A stretch of DNA of 64,000 nucleotides. Source: Bacillota bacterium. GTDB lineage: Bacteria; Bacillota; UBA4882; UBA8346. Shown piece by piece: positions 15,458-22,947 of this stretch. The number at the start of each line of letters is the position of its first letter. The first letter of the stretch is position 1. The position numbers were made by a program, and so were the translations under genes. The notes under the pieces were generated by a model, which saw only the letters and a list, made by a program, of their open reading frames with translations, had not been told where the DNA came from and did no database searches. The stretch spans positions 62,001-126,000 of the forward strand of contig JAEXFN010000011.1 in assembly GCA_023400055.1 (NCBI GenBank). Reading direction: 5' to 3'.

Positions 15458-16309
15458 ATGCCGCAGCATCCGGCGGGCTATGTCTGGGAGGAACCGCCGC
15501 TCCGGGTGGAGCACCACCGGCGGCCCGCGCCCTATAGCATGCAGGCCAACCATTATCATGACCGGTATGAGCTGTATTACCTGGTCGCCGGGGAACGGAA
15601 TTATTTCATCGAGAACCGGACCTACCGGGTGAATGCCGGCGAGGTGGTGCTGGTGGACATCAATGAGCTGCACAAGACCAGCGACGTGGACGTGGACCAT
15701 CCGGTGGAACACGAGCGGATCATGACCAATTTCAGCCCGGCGGCGCTGCCCGCGGGGGCGGACGCCCGGTTCCTGCTGGCCCCCTTCGGCGGCGGCGAAC
15801 GGCTGATCCGCTTCGAGCCGGCCCAACGCCGCGAGGTGGAGGCGCTCTTCTACAAGATGGTCCGCGAGTCGCAGAACAGCGGGCCGGGGTTCCGGATCTA
15901 CCTGGGGCTGATCCTGGCCGAGCTGTTGATCCTGATCCAGCGCCGGCTCCGGGAAGCGCCCCCGGCCGGCGCGATTCCGGCCAGCCCGCTCCAGGAGAAG
16001 ATCCTGGAGATCGTGCGGTTTATCAACGCCAATTATCCGGAGCCCCTGACCCTGCCGCTCCTGTCGCGGCAGTTCGCCATCAGCCCGTTCCATCTGAGCC
16101 GGACCTTTAAGAAGGTGACCGGATTCGGTTTCGTGGAGTATTTGAACAGCGTCCGGATCCGCGAGGCCGAGCGGCTGCTCAAGGGGTCCCGGCTGCCGGT
16201 GACCGAGATCGCCGCCCGGGTGGGGTTCGAGAATCTGACCCATTTCGAGCGGGTCTTTAAGAAGATCAGCGGAGCGGCGCCGTTGTCGTTCCGCAAGAAT
16301 GGCGGGTGA
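15458..16309 (+). CDS. AraC-family transcriptional regulator
   Basis: The N-terminal half is a cupin-like ligand-binding domain (HYHDRYELYYLVAGERNYF, then NAGEVVLVDINELH). The C-terminal 100 residues are an AraC double helix-turn-helix (PLTLPLLSRQFAISPFHLSRTFKK and ITEIAARVGFENLTHFERVFKK-like). This type usually activates a neighbouring carbohydrate gene on binding a sugar. The divergent GH4 gene is the obvious target. ATG at 15458 is favoured because GGAG lies eight bases before it. In-frame GTG at 15398 and ATG at 15431 are possible longer starts. The product is about 283 residues. Confidence 0.92.
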   Translation: MPQHPAGYVWEEPPLRVEHHRRPAPYSMQANHYHDRYELYYLVAGERNYFIENRTYRVNAGEVVLVDINELHKTSDVDVDHPVEHERIMTNFSPAALPAGADARFLLAPFGGGERLIRFEPAQRREVEALFYKMVRESQNSGPGFRIYLGLILAELLILIQRRLREAPPAGAIPASPLQEKILEIVRFINANYPEPLTLPLLSRQFAISPFHLSRTFKKVTGFGFVEYLNSVRIREAERLLKGSRLPVTEIAARVGFENLTHFERVFKKISGAAPLSFRKNGG

Positions 16310-16375
16310 GCGGCGCGGAGCGGGTGCGCCTGGCAAAAGCTCCGGCGCTGGCCGGGATATCCCGGCCGCCTGCGT

Positions 16376-16852
16376 TTACTCGGCGGCCGGGGAGTGGCCG
16401 CCGATGTGGCTGTCGAGATGGCCTTCGATGGCCCGCAAGACATGGGTAAACTGCTGAACTTGATCCGCGTTCAAGCTATGCAGCTGGCTGAGGACTTCCT
16501 GGTATAACTCCCGCAGGTGCGCTTCTTTCTCGGCATAGATGGCCAGCCCCGCATCGGTGAGCGAGAGCAGTACTTCTTTCTCATTGGCCAGGGTCCGTTG
16601 TTTTTGGACCAGGTTCTTTTGGACCAGGTTTTTGACCATCTTGGATATCGCGCCCTTGGTCGCTCCGTATTTGGCGGCCAGATCGGTGACGTTAATCCCG
16701 TTGAACTGGCCGATCAAGGTGATCAGGCTGACCTCCGCGAAACCGAGGCTGCCGGCCGGAGTGGTCGCGGCGGCGTGTTTGCCGAGTTCCAGGGTCTTGT
16801 TGGCGATTCGCAGCAGCGAATCCAGGAATTGTTTGGCGGTTTGCTCGTCCAT
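16376..16852 (-). CDS. MarR-family transcriptional regulator
   Basis: The roughly 158-residue protein has the MarR winged-helix arrangement. A helix-turn-helix lies at about residues 50-75 (INVTDLAAKYGATKGAISKMVKNL). The wing strand follows with NEKEVLLSLTDAGLAIYAE, and long helices at both ends serve for dimerisation. MarR proteins are usually repressors relieved by a small ligand. Start choice is uncertain: ATG at 16852 or the in-frame TTG at 16870. The gene is divergent from a cyclase-family gene, with a palindrome between them that fits a shared operator. Confidence 0.9.
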   Translation of the reverse strand: MDEQTAKQFLDSLLRIANKTLELGKHAAATTPAGSLGFAEVSLITLIGQFNGINVTDLAAKYGATKGAISKMVKNLVQKNLVQKQRTLANEKEVLLSLTDAGLAIYAEKEAHLRELYQEVLSQLHSLNADQVQQFTHVLRAIEGHLDSHIGGHSPAAE

Positions 16853-16949
16853 GCTTTCATTATTGCCCAATTCGGTGCCAAAAGCAAGCCTAAAAACGGG
16901 TAGGAAGTCGGGCTTGCTATTTTAGTTTACTTATATTACAATATACCTA

Positions 16950-16982
16950 GTAAATTAATTTACGGGTAAATAATAATATAAT
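16950..16982. promoter_or_regulatory. Candidate MarR operator and cyclase promoter
   Basis: The perfect 14-bp palindrome GTAAATTAATTTAC at 16950-16963 overlaps the -35 position of a plus-strand promoter whose TATAAT lies at 16977-16982. Repressor binding here would block the cyclase gene and could also control marR. Confidence 0.6.
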
Positions 16983-17101
16983 TATCGGCAACGGCATGGT
17001 TTGAATCGCGCGATCTGCTGAGAAACGGCGAGGGATTCATCGCTTTGGCAAATCATTAACCCTGGGGTTCGATGCCGGTGCCTAGCGAACGGAGGAGCAA
17101 C

Positions 17102-17689
17102 ATGTTAATTGATTTAAGCCTCGTCATCGACGAACAGGATAAGAACAATCCTTTCTTCAACCAGAAAGAGGGGATCGCTGTCGCCCGCATCGGCCATCTG
17201 GGGACGCACATCGATCTGATCGATGTCCCCGCCGACCAACTGGAATTGGACCGTTTCATCCGGACCGGCAAGATCGTTCATGTCGAAAACATCTACGACC
17301 GGCCGATCGAACCGGCCAATTTCGCGGGACAGCTGCCGATCGCGCCGGGCGATCTGGTGGTCTTCAAGACCGACTGGTTCGCCAATTGCTATGCGACGGA
17401 GTTTTATTTGAAAGGCCGTCCCGACGGGAGCCATCCCGAGCTGTCCGACGCCACGCTGGATTATCTGATCGAACGCCGGGTCAGTTTCATCGGGATCGAC
17501 GCCGCCGGGGTCAAAAAAATGGCCGGCCATCCCAAGGCGGACACTCATTGCGCCGCCCACAACGTTTTCGTGATCGAGAATGTCGTCAACCTGGACAAAA
17601 TGCCGCAGGACCGCTTCAAGGCCTATTGTTTCCCGCTGAACCTGAAGAACTCCAGCGGGCTGCCGATGCGGCTGGTGGCCGAGGTTTAA
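17102..17689 (+). CDS. Cyclase-family hydrolase (kynurenine formamidase-like)
   Basis: This 195-residue protein of the cyclase family (PF04199) is metal-dependent and related to KynB. The family's metal motif HxGTHxD is seen as HLGTHIDL. The second His of the usual HxGTHxDxPxH is not in the standard place here, since IDVPADQL follows. A further conserved His lies in KADTHCAAHN near residue 150. Members hydrolyse cyclic or formyl amides. The substrate here is unknown. ATG at 17102 follows GGAGGAG. It is probably repressed by the divergent MarR protein. Confidence 0.82.
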   Translation: MLIDLSLVIDEQDKNNPFFNQKEGIAVARIGHLGTHIDLIDVPADQLELDRFIRTGKIVHVENIYDRPIEPANFAGQLPIAPGDLVVFKTDWFANCYATEFYLKGRPDGSHPELSDATLDYLIERRVSFIGIDAAGVKKMAGHPKADTHCAAHNVFVIENVVNLDKMPQDRFKAYCFPLNLKNSSGLPMRLVAEV

Positions 17690-17999
17690 GCGGGGAGGGC
17701 CGTGGCCCTTTACGAATGTAGGAGTCAGCAGGATCGCCCGTCCGCCGGAATGTCCAACGGACGGGCGCCGGACCGGCTGCCGTTTGCCGGGACGAAAGTG
17801 GCGCCAGCCGCCATTTTCGTCGCCGGAGCGCGGCGGCCGGTTTTTTTTTTAGCGTAGCGAACCGTTTGGGCGGAGGAGAGCGGACAGCGGCCCGGGCAAC
17901 CGGGACGCGGTCCGGTCCGGCTGGGACGGGAGGCCGATCGACAGAGAAGCTTTTCGGGACAGTTTCCCGGTGGGCCGGTCCAGCTTCCCCAAGACGCGG

Positions 18000-18260
18000 G
18001 GCAAGAGGAGTGCGGTTCGGCGCGGCAGGGATGGTCCTTGGAGCAGCGGGAATGGGACGATCCCTGACAAGAATCCGCGGCTTCGCTGAAGGGGTCATGA
18101 CATCCCTGACATGGATCGGAAGATTCCTGACAAGGACGCGGGTGTCTCTAACACGGATGCGCAGATCTCCAGCCAGGATCCTGCCATCTCTGACACGGAT
18201 CCTGGCATTCCATACAAGACCAAGGATCATCCCCAATATAGCAACAGGGATCCGGAGCGG
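18000..18260. repeat. 21-bp phased repeat array, inverted copy (D2)
   Basis: This is the reverse-oriented relative of the array at 1255-1560. ATCCCTGACA-like motifs start at 18060, 18102, 18123, 18144, 18165, 18186 and 18207, all on the same 21-bp grid. The flanks also match D1 in inverted order: CGGGACAGTTTCCC before, and TTCCATACAAGACCAAGGAT after. The surrounding gap (17690-18440) shows no gene. Confidence 0.8.
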
Positions 18261-18440
18261 CCGGACCGGCGGGGAAGGCGGACAGCGGCCCGGGGCAGCG
18301 GGACGGAACTCCCGGGCAACCGTTCCGCTCCCTGCGGAGAGTGATTTTGGCACAATTTGCGGAGAATGATTCCCGGAGCCTATGTCCATGAAACAATGGG
18401 TCAGAAATCACATAAGATGATCTCACAATGGCAGAAAAAA

Positions 18441-18600
18441 CCGTTTGTTTTTACTGTCAAACGAGCAGCCATGGGATAAAGTCTTTTAAGTCTTACGAAC
18501 TCAAAATGGTTGGCCAGAAGATCTTGGAACGGCTTTATCCTTGGTTCCCTGAGCCTTTGTGATCCCCCTGGCCGGTGGCCGGGGTTACTCACGACACTTT
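18441..18600 (+). other. Possible structured leader of the LysM gene
   Basis: GGATAAAG at about 18475 can pair with CTTTATCC at 18534-18541, and a compact GC hairpin (CCCC.GGCC/GGCC.GGGG) lies at about 18563-18582 before the ribosome site. I could not match it to a known riboswitch. No promoter is obvious. Confidence 0.3.
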
Positions 18601-18619
18601 TAGAAAGAGGTGGAGTTCC

Positions 18620-19141
18620 ATGGATTATGAGCCCATGAATGAGGCGGCGGATGATCTTTATATAGAGCAGGATCTGTTACTTGAATCTGCCGATGATTTG
18701 GAGTCTTTGGCCGAGGATTACGGCACGCCGGTCGAAGAGATTCTCGGTGCCAACCCTGGCGTTGACCCGCGGCGCCCGTTGCCGACCCAAGTCCGGATCC
18801 CGGTCCGGGTCCGTTCCTGCCCGGGCGGCACACTGTATACCGTTCGCCAGGGCGACAACCTGTTCCGGCTGTCCAGAGACTTTAATATCCCCGCGGACCG
18901 GATCCAACAAGCCAATCCCGGCGTCAATTTCAACCGCTTGCGGGTCGGATCGGTCATTTGCGTTCCCGGACGGAGACGGGTGGGTCCCCGCGGCGGAAGA
19001 ACCTATACCGTTCAACCGGGAGATTCGATTTACAGTATTGCGCGGCGTTTCAACACTTCAGTGGCTGATATTCTGCAACTCAATCCCGGCCTCAATCCGG
19101 ACCGGTTATTTGTCGGCCAGCAGATCCGGATACCGCGTTGA
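18620..19141 (+). CDS. LysM-repeat protein (spore coat or wall associated)
   Basis: The 173-residue protein has two clear LysM domains, one starting LYTVRQGDNLFRLSRDF near residue 73 and the other YTVQPGDSIYSIARRF near 127. A third, degenerate LysM-like segment lies at about residues 17-60 (ADDLESLAEDYGTPVEEI). LysM binds N-acetylglucosamine polymers such as peptidoglycan. No signal peptide or membrane segment is present, as in mother-cell made spore coat LysM proteins, so a role in the spore envelope is a fair inference. ATG at 18620 follows GAGGTGGAG. A second LysM gene lies 240 bp downstream. Confidence 0.9.
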   Translation: MDYEPMNEAADDLYIEQDLLLESADDLESLAEDYGTPVEEILGANPGVDPRRPLPTQVRIPVRVRSCPGGTLYTVRQGDNLFRLSRDFNIPADRIQQANPGVNFNRLRVGSVICVPGRRRVGPRGGRTYTVQPGDSIYSIARRFNTSVADILQLNPGLNPDRLFVGQQIRIPR

Positions 19142-19204
19142 CGGTCGGCCGGCGCCGGCGGGACTTGGAAGGTTTTGGTTCGCGAAACTTGGCATGAACA
19201 ATAG

Positions 19205-19240
19205 AGGCTGTCTCGGGAATGCGCTGGGGCAGCCTTTCGT
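19205..19240 (+). terminator. Terminator-like hairpin between the LysM genes
   Basis: AGGCTGTC pairs with GGGGCAGCCT across a GC-rich loop, followed by TTTCG only. It is weak as a terminator. Its stem begins with the same AGGCTGTCTC sequence as the terminator after the second LysM gene. Confidence 0.5.
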
Positions 19241-19381
19241 ATGTCCGGGGCAAGCATAAAGGCCATCCAGCGGTGACAAGATTGGCGCACTTCCGTGGAA
19301 TTATGCCAAAGTCTTATAACCCGATGCCCGACAATGGCATAGGATATACCAAAAGACCTACAAACTGTCGAGGTGAAGAGA

Positions 19382-19717
19382 ATGCCAGCGAATGGTCAAG
19401 AGTTCATTCAATATACCATCCAGCCGGGGGATAATTTATGGGATCTGGCCGAAGAGTACGGTACGACGGTAGACGATATCATGGCGGCCAATCCGGGAAT
19501 TGACCCCTATAATTTACAGGTCGGGCAGATTATTTGGATCGATCCGCCCCGTGGCGGTTATCGTGGTGGGTATCGCGGCGGGTTCCGGGGAGGATACCGG
19601 GGTTATGGCGGATATGGTGGATACGGTGGATACCGTCCTTATTTTCGTCCTTATTCGTATCCCTATTACAACCCTTACTTTTCTCCCTATTCCTATCCGT
19701 ACTGGCCGTACTATTAA
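19382..19717 (+). CDS. LysM protein with Gly/Tyr/Arg-rich tail
   Basis: The 111-residue protein consists of one LysM domain (residues 10-58, YTIQPGDNLWDLAEEYGTTVDDI) and a low-complexity tail. The tail is first Gly-Arg-Tyr repeats (RGGYRGG-like) and then Tyr-Pro-Phe repeats. Gly/Tyr-rich tails occur in self-assembling or cross-linked coat proteins, so attachment to spore or cell-wall glycan through LysM with a tyrosine-rich assembly tail is a reasonable inference. No signal peptide is seen. ATG at 19382 follows GAGGTG. The GTG at 19373 lies inside that site and is unlikely. A good terminator follows. Confidence 0.85.
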   Translation: MPANGQEFIQYTIQPGDNLWDLAEEYGTTVDDIMAANPGIDPYNLQVGQIIWIDPPRGGYRGGYRGGFRGGYRGYGGYGGYGGYRPYFRPYSYPYYNPYFSPYSYPYWPYY

Positions 19718-19759
19718 TCATGGCATCCGGCGCACCATCGGTCGCCGGAAATTCGAACC

Positions 19760-19795
19760 GAGGCTGTCTCGCTCCCAAGAGACGGCCTTTTTTTA
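19760..19795 (+). terminator. Intrinsic terminator after the second LysM gene
   Basis: GAGGCTGTCTC pairs with GAGACGGCC(TT) across GCTCCCAA and ends in seven T residues. Confidence 0.92.
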
Positions 19796-19804
19796 TGCCT
19801 TTGA

Positions 19805-20131
19805 AAATCCCCCCCCGCTAAGCGGGGGAGTTCAAAAAGGGCAGAGCCGTTGTAGTAGATATTCGAATCTTGAGTCTCTTAATGAAAACGGGTTGAATCA
19901 AAGGAATAATAAAATTAACGCAGGAAAAATTCAAAATCCTCATAAGAGAATAGGGTTTCGAAAGCTAAAGCTAATTTTCGTGCAATATTGCGGTTAAGGA
20001 ATTCCTTTGAGGGATAGCCAGTAAACAACGCAAAAGGACAGTACTATGTACCTTAAGGTGCGGCAAGCAATGTACCCTTATAGGGTTAATTCAAACCGTA
20101 CCTTGAAGGAGCTGCTCCAGAAATATTCATT
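19805..20131. other. Gene-free stretch with a GC hairpin resembling an IS200/IS605 end
   Basis: A hairpin of CCCCCGCT/AGCGGGGG followed by AGTTC at about 19808-19831 is like the subterminal hairpins of IS200/IS605 elements. The following 300 bp is AT-rich and without a recognisable gene. It may be a decayed insertion. Confidence 0.3.
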
Positions 20132-21247
20132 TCAGGGGAGGGGCCGCCGCTGGCTGACCGGTTTGCCGTAGTCCTTGACATAGCCGACCCGCAAAATCAT
20201 CTGGATCTTGCCGGCGATCCCCAGCTTGGAGGCGATCGTTCCCTGCCAGGGGCTTTCTTCCAGCGGGGCGCTCATGGGGTGGACCGCGATTCGCATGGCG
20301 GTGGCTTGGATCCAGAGCTGCTCCAAGGTCCGGCCGGCGTTCAGTAGCGCTTCCGCTGAGTCGTCGGGGCTGGCGACGATGAAGAAGCCGGCGCAGTTTT
20401 GAGCCTGCCGAGCAACGGTATTGACGGTTTGCTTCCGGAACGAAGGCGTCATCACGGTGTCGTGGTTGAAAAAGGTAGACACGAACCACTTGGCGATACC
20501 CGAGAGCCCCATCATTTCCGGGGTGAGGCCGTCTTTTTTGGCAGCGGCTTCTTTTTTGGAGAAACGCATCATTCCCGCCAGCTCCCGTTGCTTGGCATCG
20601 TCGGCCACCTGCTGCCTGGTGGCTTGGACGATGGCCGTCTGCAGATATTGCCCTTCGGCACTGCCTAAGGGAAAGTAGGCGATATTGCGGTTCAGGCTCA
20701 ACAAGCGGCGCAGATCGGCCTCTTTCAGCGTGGTTTTCAGGAACGGCGTGCGCAGGGTATGACGGTTTTTGATATTCTCGGCCGCTTTCATGGCGGCGGG
20801 AGTTCCGGCTTGGGGCGCAAAACTGAGCTTGGCGATCTGCTTATCCCCCGGTTGCCTGGCGAGCAGCCGGACCGCGGCGGCCAGATTGTAACGGGGCGCG
20901 GCCTCGACCATGTTTTCGATGAAGGCCCCCAGCGAGATGAAGGCTTCGCGGTCATTGGGGTCCACTTGGGGTAAGGTGTGGGCCGGGTCCAGCGTGACCA
21001 GGATCTCGTTCTCGGAAACGATCGCCGCCTGCCACATCTGGGCATTGTGGGAGCTGGGGGCGGCGATGCCGTAATTGAGGATTTCATGTAGTTTTTGAGT
21101 CATGGGCATGGCCGGGTCGACGGTATCGGCGCCCGATGCGGCGCCGGCCCGGCTCCCGGGACAATTGCCGAGGATGAGGAGGCCGCAAAATACGCAAATG
21201 AGGCTTTTAAGAAAATTCCGTTCGCCCCGGGCTTTTGATTTGGCCAT
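20132..21247 (-). CDS. Exported nitroreductase-like protein (Acg family resemblance)
   Basis: This 371-residue protein has a hydrophobic N-terminal segment (about residues 14-30) that looks like a signal sequence or anchor. The body has the nitroreductase-related pattern of Acg-type proteins: AAPSSHNAQMWQ near the N-terminal FMN-binding region, and a C-terminal segment ending in LRVGYV. Such proteins are often flavin-binding but with incomplete active sites. ATG at 21247 has GGAGGG seven bases upstream. The start at 21262 would put that site inside the gene. It follows a tetR gene by 33 bp on the same strand, so the two probably form an operon. Confidence 0.75.
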   Translation of the reverse strand: MAKSKARGERNFLKSLICVFCGLLILGNCPGSRAGAASGADTVDPAMPMTQKLHEILNYGIAAPSSHNAQMWQAAIVSENEILVTLDPAHTLPQVDPNDREAFISLGAFIENMVEAAPRYNLAAAVRLLARQPGDKQIAKLSFAPQAGTPAAMKAAENIKNRHTLRTPFLKTTLKEADLRRLLSLNRNIAYFPLGSAEGQYLQTAIVQATRQQVADDAKQRELAGMMRFSKKEAAAKKDGLTPEMMGLSGIAKWFVSTFFNHDTVMTPSFRKQTVNTVARQAQNCAGFFIVASPDDSAEALLNAGRTLEQLWIQATAMRIAVHPMSAPLEESPWQGTIASKLGIAGKIQMILRVGYVKDYGKPVSQRRPLP

Positions 21248-21280
21248 TTGGAAACCCTCCATTCCGAAATCATAGGCGAT

Positions 21281-21922
21281 TCATGGTTTTAAGCTTCGTA
21301 CGATCAATTTGCGCAACTCCGCGACCAGATCGGTCATGCTGCGCTGATAGGTCTGGGCAATGTAGGGCGCTTTTCGCAGGATCAGTTGCCCGACGCCGAT
21401 GATGTTGGCGTAGAGAATGAAGGCGGTATTCACCGGGTCCAGATCCGCGGCGATGCTGCCGTCGGCGCTGCCCTCCCGGAGGGCGGCGATCAGCAGGTCG
21501 GCGCTTACATTGCCTTCCCGGTAATTGGCGGCCTTCAGTTCATCCTGGTCGGTAAGGTCCTCGGTCCGGGTGGGATAAAGGATCATCGCCTCAAAGTATT
21601 GCGGGTGTCGCTCGATAAAATCGAGGTACGTATCGCCCATGAGGATCACCTTTGCCAGGCCGCTGGCGGGATGCTGCTCCGCGAAAGCCCGCTCATACAT
21701 CCGGTTCAAGGCCTGGTAACCGCGGAGGACCACGGCGTCGTAAAGTTGCTCCTTGCTGGTGAAGTAGATGTAAAGCGTCCGTTTGCTGTATTGGGCCTCC
21801 CTGGCGATATCATCCACGGTCGAACCGGTAAATCCTTTGGCGAAAAAAACCCGTTCCGCGGCGTCGATAATGTCTTCCCGGCGGATCCGGCGCATTTGTT
21901 CCTTGCGGCTCAGCGTGCCCAT
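21281..21922 (-). CDS. TetR-family transcriptional regulator
   Basis: The 213-residue regulator has an N-terminal helix-turn-helix: DIIDAAERVFFAKGFTGSTVDDIAREAQYSKRTLYIYF is the classic TetR pattern through the recognition helix. An all-helical ligand domain follows. It probably represses its own operon, which includes the downstream nitroreductase-like gene. ATG at 21922 follows GAGGAC. Longer in-frame starts up to 22084 lie in AT-rich sequence without a good site. Confidence 0.92.
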   Translation of the reverse strand: MGTLSRKEQMRRIRREDIIDAAERVFFAKGFTGSTVDDIAREAQYSKRTLYIYFTSKEQLYDAVVLRGYQALNRMYERAFAEQHPASGLAKVILMGDTYLDFIERHPQYFEAMILYPTRTEDLTDQDELKAANYREGNVSADLLIAALREGSADGSIAADLDPVNTAFILYANIIGVGQLILRKAPYIAQTYQRSMTDLVAELRKLIVRSLKP

Positions 21923-22131
21923 GCCTGTCCTCGCTTTATTTTTATTTGGATTGACGCTCATATACTGATATCTACTATACAGCAAAAAGGTAAACGATTC
22001 AAGTATAACATTACACCGCCGGTTTACTTTGACGCAAATTTTATCCGTTCGACGCTCGATAATGGCTAAACCCCTCGCGATCACGCACTTTTACAGACCA
22101 TCGGAGCGGCAAGTAAATTTGAAGTCAGAAT

Positions 22132-22152
22132 TTGCTAAATAAATTTTAGCAA
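22132..22152. promoter_or_regulatory. Inverted repeat, possible operator
   Basis: TTGCTAAA at 22132-22139 and TTTTAGCAA at 22144-22152 form an 8-bp inverted repeat in the divergent gap between tetR and the cheW leader. Confidence 0.4.
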
Positions 22153-22169
22153 TTTATTAAGAATCATGG

Positions 22170-22239
22170 CATCCCAGCCGATGATTATATAGAATCGGGA
22201 TGGGTCCGTTCATTACTGAACGGCTGGGATTATTTTTTT
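22170..22239 (+). promoter_or_regulatory. Attenuator-like alternative hairpins before cheW
   Basis: ATCCCAGCCG at 22171-22180 can pair with CGGCTGGGAT at 22221-22230, which runs straight into TATTTTTTTG, giving a terminator. Two smaller hairpins compete with it: CATCCC/GGGATG (22170/22197) and CCGTTCA/TGAACGG (22206/22217). Mutually exclusive folds followed by a T run are the mark of an attenuator. The controlled genes would be cheW and the chemoreceptor. Confidence 0.55.
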
Positions 22240-22246
22240 GAGAATA

Positions 22247-22344
22247 ATGCCGAAAAGAGGTCGTTTTTGGTGGCCAGGTCCATGCGGGGCGAGCAGCGGT
22301 CCTCAAGCTACTCGCCCTAGGCCGTTTGCACGGGTTCGGCATTT
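22247..22344 (+). ncRNA. Candidate structured RNA upstream of cheW
   Basis: The outer stem AATGCCGAA at 22247-22255 pairs with TTCGGCATT at 22336-22344. Inside it lie a second stem (GGCC/GGCC, extended by GGGCGAG/CTCGCCC) and a small hairpin CCGT/ACGG. The layout is that of a multi-branch RNA of riboswitch size. I could not match it to the c-di-GMP class I consensus or any other class I remember. Purely sequence-based proposal. Confidence 0.35.
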
Positions 22345-22382
22345 GATAGCGATAATATTTTTAAGGAAGGATGGTGGTTTCG

Positions 22383-22877
22383 ATGACGGGGGTGATGGAT
22401 GATGAGCTGGATGTTTTCGAAGACACGCAGCAAGGAAGATATCTTATATTCACCGTCGGGAGGGAGGATTTCGGAATCCCGATCGTGCAGGTGGTGGAGA
22501 TCATCGGCATTCAGGAGATCACGACGGTCCCGGAATTGCCCGGTCACGTGGTCGGCGTCATTAATCTCAGAGGCAAGATCATTCCGGTACTGGATATGCG
22601 GCTGCGTTTCAAGCTGGAACCCATGGCCTATAACGATCGGACTTGCATTATCGTAGTGAATATCGACGCCGTCACGGTCGGATTGATCGTGGATCATGTG
22701 GCGGAGGTCATCCGGATCGATGAGGAGAATATTGCGCCGCCGCCCGATGCCAAGCTCGGGTTTCATAGCCGTTACATAAAAGCCCTCGGCAAGGTGGGCG
22801 ATGATGTGAAGCTGCTGCTGGACTGCGAGAAACTCCTGACGGAAGGGGAAATTGCCGAGTCCGGAAGCGTCGCCTGA
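22383..22877 (+). CDS. cheW: Chemotaxis coupling protein CheW
   Basis: About 164 residues, one CheW domain. Seen here are YLIFTVGREDFGIPIVQVVEII near the N-terminus, the core VVGVINLRGKIIPVLDMRLRF, and the C-terminal DHVAEVIRIDEENI. CheW links chemoreceptors to the kinase CheA in membrane arrays. The start is ambiguous: ATG 22383, GTG 22374 or ATG 22371. The AAGGAAGG at 22362-22369 sits too close to the last. The chemoreceptor gene follows 70 bp later and is surely co-transcribed. No cheA is in the window. Confidence 0.95.
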   Translation: MTGVMDDELDVFEDTQQGRYLIFTVGREDFGIPIVQVVEIIGIQEITTVPELPGHVVGVINLRGKIIPVLDMRLRFKLEPMAYNDRTCIIVVNIDAVTVGLIVDHVAEVIRIDEENIAPPPDAKLGFHSRYIKALGKVGDDVKLLLDCEKLLTEGEIAESGSVA

Positions 22878-22947
22878 CAACAGGGAAGAATCTGCCAGGG
22901 GACATTGCACGCATTACCATGCGCATAATAATAAGGAGGTTGACACA

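Noticed and set aside
18441..18600. c-di-AMP (ydaO-type) riboswitch before the LysM gene
   Set aside because: Such riboswitches often precede wall genes, but I could not find the conserved core sequences here.
22247..22344. Known c-di-GMP class I riboswitch before cheW
   Set aside because: The conserved CACAGGGCAAA and AAAGCC elements of that class are not present, so it is listed only as an unclassified structured candidate.
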